This document shows positions 56,493 to 64,000 of a DNA stretch of 64,000 nucleotides, one piece after another (positions within the stretch are counted from its first letter, which is position 1; every line of letters starts with the position of its first letter). A program made the position numbers and the translations under genes. The stretch comes from Paracoccus subflavus. Lineage in GTDB: Bacteria > Pseudomonadota > Alphaproteobacteria > Rhodobacterales > Rhodobacteraceae. Location of the stretch: the NCBI RefSeq assembly GCF_004310345.1, contig NZ_SISK01000001.1, forward strand, positions 310,001-374,000. Reading direction: 5' to 3'. The notes below the pieces were generated by a model. It did not search any database and was not told the origin of the DNA. It worked only from the letters and a program-made list of their open reading frames with translations.

Positions 56493-57301
56493 AGGAACCC
56501 TCCGGTCGGATTGCCGCCCATCCGGGCATTGCCCCGGCGGCGGAAGTATTCGCCCAACGCCAGCAGGACGATGGACAGCGCCACCAGCACCGTGCCAAGC
56601 GCCATGATCATCGGGATCTGCTTGGGGAACCGCAACTGGCTGAAGATATAGGTGGGCAGCGTCGGCTGGTTGCCCGCCAGAAAGAAGGCGATGATGAATT
56701 CGTCCAGGCTGATCGTGAACGAGATCAGCAGCGAACTGATGATGCCCGGCATGACCAGCGGCAGCGTGACCAGGCGGAACGCGCTCCACTTCGTCTCGCC
56801 CAGGTCATAGGCCGCTTCCTCGAGCGACTTGTCCAGGGACGAAAAGGCCGTGGACAGGATGGCGATGGCATAGGGCATGCAGATCAGCACATGGCCCACG
56901 ATCACCGTCAGGATCGACAGTTGCACCCCCGCGCCCAAAAGCACCACCAGCAGCGACATCGCCACGATGATCTCCGGCAGCACCATCGGCAGCAGGATGA
57001 AGCCCATCATGCCGCCCTTGCCCGGAAATTCGAACCGGGTGGACGCGCGGGCGGCAAAGATGCCCAGGCAGGTCGCCAGGATCGCCGCCGAAACCGCGAT
57101 GATCAGCGAATTGGTCAGGGCGGTGCGCAGCGTGGCGTTGTCCCACATCTGCGAAAACCAGTCGGTGGTGAATCCCTGCAACGGAAAGGCGATGATGGTG
57201 CCGGAATTGAACGCGAAAAGGGGCAGCAGGATGATCGGCGCATAGAGAAACAGCAGATACAGCAGCGCATAGATCTGAAGGCCCCGTCCCTGCCCCTTCA
57301 C
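56489..57301 (-). CDS. potC: Polyamine-type ABC transporter permease PotC
   Basis: A 270-residue inner-membrane permease with six predicted helices. The ABC permease EAA loop, contacting the ATPase, reads EEAAYDLGETKWSAFRLVTLP (split in the usual place before LPLVMPGI). The GTG start at 57301 has AAGGTG upstream and overlaps the potB stop by 4 bases (GTGA); no ATG fits the start of the first helix. Both GTG starts in this operon are embedded in the preceding stop, consistent with coupled translation. Confidence 0.9.
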   Translation of the reverse strand: MKGQGRGLQIYALLYLLFLYAPIILLPLFAFNSGTIIAFPLQGFTTDWFSQMWDNATLRTALTNSLIIAVSAAILATCLGIFAARASTRFEFPGKGGMMGFILLPMVLPEIIVAMSLLVVLLGAGVQLSILTVIVGHVLICMPYAIAILSTAFSSLDKSLEEAAYDLGETKWSAFRLVTLPLVMPGIISSLLISFTISLDEFIIAFFLAGNQPTLPTYIFSQLRFPKQIPMIMALGTVLVALSIVLLALGEYFRRRGNARMGGNPTGGFL

Positions 57302-58167
57302 GACCGCACCTTCAGAAAGCGACGGTTGATCAGCAGGAACACGATGCTGACGATCGCCACGATGGCCATGGTCGTCACCGCCAGGGCCGATCCCAGCGGG
57401 CGGTTGTCCAGGGCCAGCATCTGCACCTGGATCAGGTTGGCGATCATCGGGATCTTGCCGCCGCCGATCAGTTCGGGCGTCACATAATCGCCGATGGTCG
57501 GGATGAACACGATCAGGACCGCCGCCAGAACCCCCGGCATCGCCAGTGGCAGCGTCACCCGCAAAAAGGTCATCACCCGGCTTTCGCCCAGGTCGCGCCC
57601 CGCCTCCAGCAGGGAACGGTCGATCTTTTCCAGGGCCACGAAGATCGGCAGGATGGCAAAGGGCGCATAGGCATGGGCCAGCGTGATCACGATGGAGTTC
57701 ACGTTGTAGAGGATGAAGGTCAGCGGCTCGTCGATGATGCCAAGGCCCGTCAGGCCCGAATTGATGACGCCGTTGTATCCCAGGATCACCTTCCACAGGA
57801 ACACCCGGATCAGATAGCTGGTCCAGAAGGGAATGGTGATCAGGAACAGCCATGTGGCCTTCTTTTCGGGCCTGATCATGAAGCTGACGTAATAGGCGAC
57901 CGGAAAGGCCAGCAGGACCGTGACCAGCGTCACCAGGGCCGACACCATCAGCGACCGCAGCATCACCGTGCGCACGATGGGATCGGTCCAGACCTGGACA
58001 TAGTTGGCCCAGGTGAAGTCGCGTACGACCGTCAGATAACCGTCGGTCAGGAAGCTGTAGGCCAGGATGGTCAGCAGAGGCGCGGCCAGGATCAGAGCCG
58101 CATACAGGAACGGCGGCGCGATCAGGGCATAGCCCTGTCGTGCCTGTGCATCCCATCCCTTGGCCAT
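57298..58167 (-). CDS. potB: Polyamine-type ABC transporter permease PotB
   Basis: A 289-residue permease with six predicted helices and the EAA loop LEAGRDLGESRVMTFLRVTLP, whose last residues precede the LPLAMPG segment. It is the first gene of the potBCA set. No periplasmic binding protein (PotD) is encoded upstream or downstream within the window: the next gene upstream is the phytoene synthase-like gene, 88 bases away. A binding protein may be encoded elsewhere. Confidence 0.9.
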   Translation of the reverse strand: MAKGWDAQARQGYALIAPPFLYAALILAAPLLTILAYSFLTDGYLTVVRDFTWANYVQVWTDPIVRTVMLRSLMVSALVTLVTVLLAFPVAYYVSFMIRPEKKATWLFLITIPFWTSYLIRVFLWKVILGYNGVINSGLTGLGIIDEPLTFILYNVNSIVITLAHAYAPFAILPIFVALEKIDRSLLEAGRDLGESRVMTFLRVTLPLAMPGVLAAVLIVFIPTIGDYVTPELIGGGKIPMIANLIQVQMLALDNRPLGSALAVTTMAIVAIVSIVFLLINRRFLKVRS

Positions 58168-58255
58168 CCGATCCGTCCCGCAGCGTTCGGTTCAATTCCT
58201 TTCATATCGGCGAAAGGGTGAAAAGAGGGTTTATGGTTCGAGCAGGGGCCCCGTC

Positions 58256-59026
58256 CTAGCGCCACCACCGGCCGGTCAGCGCCAGCAGCGCCAATGAGGC
58301 GCGGCGTTGGAACAGCGTGATTTCAGTGACTTCCTCAAGGCAGTTGATGTTTCCCCTAATGATGCCGGCCAGGAACGGCATCACGCCCGGGCCGGGATAC
58401 AGCGCGGCGGCTGCCCGTTTGGGCAGCAGAAGGCGCGACCGGGCCGCGCGGCGCAGCGCGTCCCGTGCAATGGTCGCCAGCATCGCGGCATCACCGGGAT
58501 CGGGGTGTTTCAGGCCCAGACCCATGGTCTGCAATCGCGGCAGCGCCCGCAGCCAGGCGGTCAGCCCCGCCCCAAGCGCCTGATCGGCCACCACGGCCCG
58601 CGCATCCTCGGCGGCGCCCAGGCGCTGCACCGCGGCCCACATCAGCCGCCCGTTCGTATCGTTCACGTAGGACACGACCGCCTGCGGATCGGCCAAAGGC
58701 TCTCGGGCGCAGTCGCGGCGTCGCGCCTCGGCCAGGGGAACAAGGCCGCCAGCATCCCGGCCCCAGGCATCCCACAAGGGGGTCAGCACATCGTGCAGCG
58801 GCGGCGGCTTGCCCTCTCCCATACCGGCCAGCCGGTCAATCCACCACTGCAACCGCATCTCGGCCAGCATCGGCTCGGCCGACTGGAACGGCGCGCGGGC
58901 AATCTCGAGGTTCAGGGCGTAAAGGGTTATCAGGCCGGGGCGATCGGGGGGATCGGCCACCAGAGTGGCGCCGAAGCGGTCGGGGTCGTGGGTCCGCACC
59001 AGATCCGTGCAAGCGGCAAGGGTCAT
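58256..59026 (-). CDS. Squalene/phytoene synthase-like protein (NDUFAF6-like)
   Basis: A 256-residue member of the trans-isoprenyl diphosphate synthase superfamily. The first motif region is MRLQWWIDRL, which lacks the repeated aspartates of active squalene or phytoene synthases and resembles the NDUFAF6 complex I assembly factors instead; a DTNG segment stands near residue 124. Enzyme activity is therefore doubtful. It starts 19 bases after the cysS stop on the same strand. A role in carotenoid synthesis is not supported by the neighbours. Confidence 0.75.
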   Translation of the reverse strand: MTLAACTDLVRTHDPDRFGATLVADPPDRPGLITLYALNLEIARAPFQSAEPMLAEMRLQWWIDRLAGMGEGKPPPLHDVLTPLWDAWGRDAGGLVPLAEARRRDCAREPLADPQAVVSYVNDTNGRLMWAAVQRLGAAEDARAVVADQALGAGLTAWLRALPRLQTMGLGLKHPDPGDAAMLATIARDALRRAARSRLLLPKRAAAALYPGPGVMPFLAGIIRGNINCLEEVTEITLFQRRASLALLALTGRWWR

Positions 59027-59045
59027 GAAAAGACCTTTGCACGCA

Positions 59046-60488
59046 TCAACGGATCAATTCATCCAGCTTGCGTTCATCAAAATCCGCTGGAAGGCTAAAG
59101 GAGTAACCGCCGCCCGGCATGTCACGCAACTCCACGCCAACGTCTTGCAGTGCCTTGCGAATCCGGTCCGCAGTTGCAAAATCCTTCATGCGCTTTGCTT
59201 CCTGCCGAGCCAGTAGTAACATCGCAACCCGCTCATTAGCAGGATGATCTCCCACACTGCTGACACCTATTCTTGCAATGCTGCCGATTTCGTCCCAATC
59301 AGAAACAAAACCGAGCAAGTCCAGCGATGCTGCAAAGGGCGCCAATTGGACAGCACGACCGCTCAGGTCAAACTCATGCAATGCGGCCAGCGCGCCAGAT
59401 GTGTTTAGATCGTTTGCCAGCGCATCGACGACGGCGTCTAACGGCTTCCAAGCCCCGCCCTCTTTAAGAACCCTTACCATGCTGCGGCTGTATCCCGCGT
59501 GCACCAGTGCGTAGAACCACTTTTCAATATGCCGTTCAGCCTCGCGCGCCTTCGCTTCCGTCCAGTCCATCGGCTTGCGATAATGCGTGGACAGCATCAC
59601 GAACCGGATCACCTCGCCCGGCACGCCCTGGTCCAGCAAATCCCGCACCGTGAAGAAGTTGCCCAGAGACTTGGACATCTTCTTGCCCTCGACCTGCAGC
59701 ATCTCGTTGTGCAGCCAGACATTGGCAAAGGACGCCTCGGGGCGGGCGCAGCAGCTTTGGGCAACCTCGTTCTCGTGATGCGGGAATTGCAGGTCGATGC
59801 CGCCGCCGTGGATGTCGAAGCTTGGTCCCAGCAGCGCCTCGGACATGGCGGAACATTCGATGTGCCAGCCGGGGCGGCCCCGGCCCCAGGGGCTGTCCCA
59901 GCCGGGCTGGTCGGCACCGGACGGTTTCCATAGCACGAAATCCATCGGATCGCGCTTGAAGGGCGCGACCTCGACCCGCGCGCCGGCGATCATGTCGTCG
60001 ACGGACCGGCCCGACAGCCGGCCATAGGCGGGGAATGACCGCACGTCGAACAGGACATGGCCCTCGGCTGCATAGGCATGGCCGCGTTCGATCAGGTGCC
60101 CGATCATGGCCACCATCTGTGGGATGAATTCCGTCGCGCGGGGTTCATGGTCCGGCCGCAGCGCGCCCAGGGCGTCCATGTCGTCGTGATACCAGGCGAT
60201 CGTCTCGTCGGTGATCTCGCGGATGGTGCGGCCCGTGGCGGCGGCGCGGGCGTTGATCTTGTCGTCCACATCGGTGAAGTTGCGCACGTAAGTCACTGCA
60301 CCCTCACCATAAACATGGCGTAGAAGTCGCACCAGCACGTCGAACACCAGCACCGGCCGGGCATTGCCCAGATGCGCGCGGTCATAGACGGTCGGGCCGC
60401 ACAGGTACAGGCGCACGTTTTGCGGGTCCAGCGGCTGGAACGGGTCCTTCCTGCGGGTGCGGGTGTTCGTCAGCCGGATTTCGACCAT
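59046..60488 (-). CDS. cysS: Cysteinyl-tRNA synthetase
   Basis: CysS charges tRNA-Cys. The 480 residues include the zinc cysteine and signature in [18 protein letters not shown] (HIGH equivalent HLGN), [19 protein letters not shown] and [10 protein letters not shown] prefer the ATG at 60488 ([15 protein letters not shown]), preceded by GAGGCG, over the ATG at 60500. The last third (below about 59580, the DALR and C-terminal domains) is markedly lower in GC than the rest, about 55% by hand count, with more A/T-ending codons and unlike its neighbours; the reading frame is intact. Confidence 0.95.
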   Translation of the reverse strand: MVEIRLTNTRTRRKDPFQPLDPQNVRLYLCGPTVYDRAHLGNARPVLVFDVLVRLLRHVYGEGAVTYVRNFTDVDDKINARAAATGRTIREITDETIAWYHDDMDALGALRPDHEPRATEFIPQMVAMIGHLIERGHAYAAEGHVLFDVRSFPAYGRLSGRSVDDMIAGARVEVAPFKRDPMDFVLWKPSGADQPGWDSPWGRGRPGWHIECSAMSEALLGPSFDIHGGGIDLQFPHHENEVAQSCCARPEASFANVWLHNEMLQVEGKKMSKSLGNFFTVRDLLDQGVPGEVIRFVMLSTHYRKPMDWTEAKAREAERHIEKWFYALVHAGYSRSMVRVLKEGGAWKPLDAVVDALANDLNTSGALAALHEFDLSGRAVQLAPFAASLDLLGFVSDWDEIGSIARIGVSSVGDHPANERVAMLLLARQEAKRMKDFATADRIRKALQDVGVELRDMPGGGYSFSLPADFDERKLDELIR

Positions 60489-60518
60489 GGGGCGCCTCAT
60501 GCAAATCGTGGGCCGGAT

Positions 60519-61739
60519 CTAGCCCATCGGCGCAAAGCTTTCCACCCATGCGATCTGGCGCGGCAGGCTGTGGCGGTGCAGGTCATAGCCGTCCCGGATC
60601 GTCTGGCGCGCGGCGGCCCGCAGACGGCCGGCATCGGGATCGCCCGCAAGACCCCGGATCAGCGCGGCGGACAGCGCGGGCAGGTCGAAGAACGGCACCA
60701 GACGGCCGTTTTCGCCGTCCCGGATCAGTTCGCGCACGGGTTCGGTGTCGGATGCCACGACATAGCTGCCCGCCGCCATCGCCTCGGCCAGGGACCAGGA
60801 CAGCACGAAGGGATAGGTGAGGTAGCAATGCACACGCGCCGTCTGGATCAGCGACAGATAGTCCGCATAGGGCACGCGGCCCAGGAAATGCACCCGCGAC
60901 AGATCCAGCCGGTCGCCCAGTTCCGCCAGCATCCGCGCCTTCCAGGTGCCGCCGTCCCTGGGGGAGCTGCCATAGCTGATGCCTTCGGCGCCGATCAGGA
61001 CGACTTGGGCCTGCGGGCGGGCGGCCAGGACATCGGGCAAGGCACGCATGAAGATGTGGAAACCGCGATAGGGTTCCAGCGACCGGCTGACATAGGACAG
61101 AACCTCGTCCCCCGCGCGCAGGCCCTGCCCGCCGGGCAGGGTCAGGCACGCGGTCGGATTCGGGCAGACGCGGGCGGTGTCGATGCCGTCGTGGATGACG
61201 GTGATCTTGCCCCGCAGTTCGGGGGGAAAGCTGTCGGCCTGATACCTGGTGGGCGCGATCGCCGCATCGGCCTGAACGATGCCCTGGATCAGGTGGGCGC
61301 TGCGGGCCAGGGTCGTTATCCGCATCTCGTCGGTGTTGTCCTGAATGGCGGGATCGAAGCCGACATCGTGCCCGCGGGTGCGATACAGAAGCTCGGCATA
61401 GACCAGCAGCCGGGCCTCGGGCCAGATTTCGCGCAGGAACAGCGTCTCGCCCCAGCCGGAATGGCCCAGGATCACGTCGGGCACAAAGCCGTGCCGGTCC
61501 CGCAGCACTCGCGCGCCCCGCGCGGCCAGATAACCGCGTTCGGCATGGTTTGCATAGCTGCGCCCCAGACCGCCGGCCGGTGCTGGCTCGGGGGTCTTGT
61601 AGCGGACGGTCGGGACCGGGCTCGGCCGGCTGTTCGTCTCGTCCGTCAGGGCCAGGACCTGATGGCCGCGCGCGGCCAGGGCGGGGGCAAGATGCGGAAA
61701 CTGGCCGGGGAAATTCTGGTGGACGAACAGGATCTTCAT
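60519..61739 (-). CDS. Family 4 glycosyltransferase
   Basis: A 406-residue GT-B fold enzyme that moves a sugar from a nucleotide sugar. The N-terminal half begins [17 protein letters not shown] and carries GHSGWGETLF; the donor half (about 205-390) shows YVSRSLEPYRGFHIFM, LSWSLAEAMAAGSYVVASDTEPV in part, with the E-x7-E region at its core. Acceptor and product are unknown. Its ATG overlaps the yejF stop (ATGA), an unusual coupling to a peptide transporter gene. Confidence 0.87.
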   Translation of the reverse strand: MKILFVHQNFPGQFPHLAPALAARGHQVLALTDETNSRPSPVPTVRYKTPEPAPAGGLGRSYANHAERGYLAARGARVLRDRHGFVPDVILGHSGWGETLFLREIWPEARLLVYAELLYRTRGHDVGFDPAIQDNTDEMRITTLARSAHLIQGIVQADAAIAPTRYQADSFPPELRGKITVIHDGIDTARVCPNPTACLTLPGGQGLRAGDEVLSYVSRSLEPYRGFHIFMRALPDVLAARPQAQVVLIGAEGISYGSSPRDGGTWKARMLAELGDRLDLSRVHFLGRVPYADYLSLIQTARVHCYLTYPFVLSWSLAEAMAAGSYVVASDTEPVRELIRDGENGRLVPFFDLPALSAALIRGLAGDPDAGRLRAAARQTIRDGYDLHRHSLPRQIAWVESFAPMG

Positions 61740-63448
61740 CGATGATGGTCGCGGAACGCCGCCGCAAGCAGCGTTCGCGTATAGTCGTGTTGCGGATCGT
61801 CGAAAATCTGCGCGGTCGTGCCCTGTTCCACAACCTCTCCCGCGCGCATCACCATGATCTTGTGCGACATGGCCCGAACCACGCGCAGGTCATGGCTGAT
61901 GAACAGGAAGGCCAGGCCGTATTTCCGCTGCAAGCCGCGCAGCAACTGGACGATCTGGACCTGCACCGTCATGTCCAGGGCCGATGTCGGTTCGTCCAGC
62001 ACCACCACCTTGGGGCGCAGGATCATCGCACGGGCGATGGCGATCCGCTGACGCTGGCCACCGGAAAATTCGTGCGGATAGCGGTGCATCATGTCGGGGT
62101 TCAGCCCGACCTCGGCCATGATCTCGGCCACCATGGCGCGGCGGTCGCGACCCTTTTCGACGCCGTGCACGCACAGGCCCTCGGCGATGATCTGTTCCAC
62201 GGTCATGCGCGGCGACAGGCTGCCGAACGGGTCCTGGAACACGATCTGCATGTCGCGGCGCAGGCGGCGCAACTGCCTGGACTGCCAGCGGGCGATATCC
62301 TGGCCCATGAACAGGATCGGGCCGTCGCTGGGGATCAGGCGCATGATGGCCAGGGCAAGCGTGGTCTTGCCAGACCCGGATTCGCCGACGATGCCCAGGG
62401 TTTCGCCCGCCCGCACGGACAGGGTGGCGCTGTTCACGGCCTTCACATGGCCCACGGTCTTGCGCAGCAGTCCCCGCTGGACCGGAAACCAGACCCTGAG
62501 GTCGCGCGTCTCGACCATGGTTTCCGCGTCAGCGGGGACGGGATCGGCGGTGCCGGTGGGTTCGGCGGCCAGCAACTTGCGGGTATAATCGTGTCGGGGG
62601 TCGGTGAAGATCGCCTCGACCGGTCCCTGCTCGACGATCTCGCCGTCCTTCATCACGCAGACGCGGTCGGCGATACGGCGCACGATACCCAGATCGTGGC
62701 TGATGAACAGCATCGACAATCCTTCGTCGGCCTTGAGTTCCGCCAGAAGATCAAGGATCTGCGCCTGGATCGTCACGTCAAGCGCCGTGGTTGGTTCGTC
62801 CGCGATCAGCAGTTCGGGACCGTTCGCCAGGGCCATGGCGATCATCACCCGCTGGCGTTGGCCGCCCGACAGTTGGTGCGGGTAATCGGCCAGACGGCTT
62901 TCGGGGTCGCGGATGCCCACGCGGGTCAGCAGGTCCACGATCCGCGCCCGCGCCCTGGCGCCCGTCAGCCCCTGATGCAGCGCCAGGCTTTCCCCCAGTT
63001 GCTTTTCCAGCGTATGCAGCGGGTTCAGCGAGGTCATCGGTTCCTGAAAGACAAAGCTGATATCGTCGCCGCGAATGTCGCGCAGCACGCGGTCGGGGGC
63101 GCCGACCATCTCTCGGCCCGCGTATTTCACCGACCCGTCGACGACGGCGGAATCGCCCAGCAGGCGCACGGTGGACAGCGCGGTCACCGACTTGCCCGAC
63201 CCGGATTCGCCGACCAGTGCAACCGTTTCGCCCCTGCCGATGTGAAAGCTGACGCCCTTGACGGCGGGCACGATGCGGCCTTCCTGGCGAAAACCGATGC
63301 GCAGGTCGCGCACCGCCAGAACCGCATCGCTGTCGGGGGACGGGGCGGCATGGCCCTGTCCCTGACCCGGCATTTGCACGCCGTGCCCCTCGGCCACGGC
63401 GGCGGGGGCGCCGGGGGCGGGAATGAGGGGCGTCAGGTCGTTGGTCAT
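61736..63448 (-). CDS. yejF: Peptide/microcin C-type ABC transporter ATPase YejF
   Basis: A 570-residue fused double ABC ATPase. Module one has [29 protein letters not shown] and [12 protein letters not shown]; module two has [33 protein letters not shown] and [12 protein letters not shown]. Each ends with an oligopeptide-type C-terminal segment. With YejE and other subunits off the right edge it would power import of peptides; YejABEF in E. coli takes up microcin C and is linked to peptide sensitivity. Start overlaps the yejE stop (ATGA). Confidence 0.93.
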   Translation of the reverse strand: MTNDLTPLIPAPGAPAAVAEGHGVQMPGQGQGHAAPSPDSDAVLAVRDLRIGFRQEGRIVPAVKGVSFHIGRGETVALVGESGSGKSVTALSTVRLLGDSAVVDGSVKYAGREMVGAPDRVLRDIRGDDISFVFQEPMTSLNPLHTLEKQLGESLALHQGLTGARARARIVDLLTRVGIRDPESRLADYPHQLSGGQRQRVMIAMALANGPELLIADEPTTALDVTIQAQILDLLAELKADEGLSMLFISHDLGIVRRIADRVCVMKDGEIVEQGPVEAIFTDPRHDYTRKLLAAEPTGTADPVPADAETMVETRDLRVWFPVQRGLLRKTVGHVKAVNSATLSVRAGETLGIVGESGSGKTTLALAIMRLIPSDGPILFMGQDIARWQSRQLRRLRRDMQIVFQDPFGSLSPRMTVEQIIAEGLCVHGVEKGRDRRAMVAEIMAEVGLNPDMMHRYPHEFSGGQRQRIAIARAMILRPKVVVLDEPTSALDMTVQVQIVQLLRGLQRKYGLAFLFISHDLRVVRAMSHKIMVMRAGEVVEQGTTAQIFDDPQHDYTRTLLAAAFRDHHR

Positions 63449-64000
63449 TTGAACGTCTTTCGCGGGTCAAAGGCGTCGCGCACGCCCTCGAAGATAAAGA
63501 CCAGCAGCGACAGCATGATGGCGAAGGTGAAAAAGGCGGTGAAGGCCAGCCAGGGCGCCTGAAGGTTCTGCTTGGCCTGCAAGGCCAGTTCGCCCAGCGA
63601 GGGCGCGGATGCCGGCAGGCCGTAGCCAAGATAGTCCAGGGCCGCCAGCCCGCTGATCGTGCCGGTCACCACGAAGGGCAGCATGGTCAGCGTGGCGACC
63701 ATCGCATTGGGCAGGATGTGGCGGAACATGATGGTGCGGTCCCCCACCCCCAGGGCGCGGGCGGCACGGACATATTCGAAGTTCCGCGCCCGCAGGAATT
63801 CGGCGCGCACCACGCCCACCAGGGCGGGCCAGCCGAACAGGATCGTCACGAACACCAGCAGCCAGAAGCTGCGCCCCAGGATCGCGAACAGGATGATGAT
63901 GACATAGAGCGACGGGGTGGATGCCCATATCTCTAACAGGCGCTGGAACACCAGGTCGGTCCTGCCGCCGAAATATCCCTGGATCGCGCCCGCAGCGATG
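63445..64000 (-). CDS. yejE: Peptide ABC transporter permease YejE (partial)
   Basis: The C-terminal 184 residues of a YejE-type permease; the 5' end lies beyond the right window edge. The visible part reads AIQGYFGG then RLLEIWASTPSLYVIIILFA, the EAA loop VRAARALGVGDRTIMFRHILPN, and the family block LDYLGYGLPASAPSLGELALQ with [13 protein letters not shown] at the end. An in-frame GTG at 63951 is internal, not the start. YejE with YejB forms the membrane channel for the YejF ATPase encoded next. Confidence 0.93.
   Translation of the reverse strand, partial: IAAGAIQGYFGGRTDLVFQRLLEIWASTPSLYVIIILFAILGRSFWLLVFVTILFGWPALVGVVRAEFLRARNFEYVRAARALGVGDRTIMFRHILPNAMVATLTMLPFVVTGTISGLAALDYLGYGLPASAPSLGELALQAKQNLQAPWLAFTAFFTFAIMLSLLVFIFEGVRDAFDPRKTFK

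Noticed and set aside
58256..59026. Carotenoid biosynthesis gene (crtB)
   Set aside because: The aspartate-rich motifs of active phytoene synthases are missing and no other crt gene is nearby; the NDUFAF6-like reading fits better.

Overview
The window is high-GC (by eye about 65%), gene-dense bacterial chromosome. Protein families, gene order and the SOS box type point to an alphaproteobacterium of the Rhodobacterales, most like Paracoccus/Rhodobacter; the species cannot be named from this sequence. I see no insertion sequence, integrase, prophage, CRISPR array or plasmid replication gene, and no gene-free stretch above 300 bases. Most of it reads as core genome.

Layout. 1-7202 (all minus): yebC, a possible small ORF, an SLC13 permease with two RCK_C domains, a YmdB-type phosphoesterase, uvrB and a DadA-like oxidoreductase. 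7304-15856 (minus): coaBC followed by an iron-sulfur assembly operon: NifS/IscS-type desulfurase, sufB, an AT-rich 110-residue orphan, sufC, sufD, two small membrane proteins, sufS. 15989-18962 (plus): comM and a membrane protein of unknown function. 18978-22409 (minus): pyruvate carboxylase, divergent from uvrA (22592-25444), which has a perfect GTTC-N7-GTTC LexA box. 25665-26586: tRNA-Gly(GCC) and a TetR regulator. 26603-29095 (minus): FAD/GcvT-type dehydrogenase. 29262-30927 (plus): panC-panB.

30946-33140 (minus): MFS transporter and 2-hydroxyacid dehydrogenase. 33311-33877 (plus): secreted SH3 protein. 33882-45118 (minus): a leucine-degradation operon (ivd, lprI-like, mccB, mccA, GST, HMG-CoA lyase, methylglutaconyl-CoA hydratase) running into dut, a membrane-anchored MoeB/ThiF protein and an M3 oligopeptidase; its promoter carries a perfect 14-base palindrome just downstream of the -10 box. 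45288-46732 (plus): alpha-ribazole phosphatase-like protein and CobD. 46716-49848 (minus): transglutaminase-like protein and Tex. 49983-51044 (plus): Old Yellow Enzyme. 51082-52056 (minus): cobS. 52193-54148 (plus): ECF sigma factor, RskA-like anti-sigma factor, fasciclin protein. 54211-64000 (minus, in transcription order from the right edge): yejE (partial), yejF, a family-4 glycosyltransferase, cysS, a phytoene synthase-like protein, potB-potC-potA and ychF.

How they work together: PanC, PanB and CoaBC serve pantothenate/CoA synthesis; the Suf genes build Fe-S clusters; Ivd, Mcc, hydratase and lyase convert isovaleryl-CoA to acetyl-CoA and acetoacetate; UvrA and UvrB serve excision repair; CobD, CobS and the phosphatase serve aerobic cobalamin synthesis. 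The clearest departures from an ordinary core region are the AT-rich orphan wedged between sufB and sufC with one-base spacing on each side, a lower-GC 3' third of cysS, and GC-rich hairpins abutting the start codons of the DadA-like gene and ychF. I found no convincing complete new system; the suf insert is the best candidate for something undescribed.
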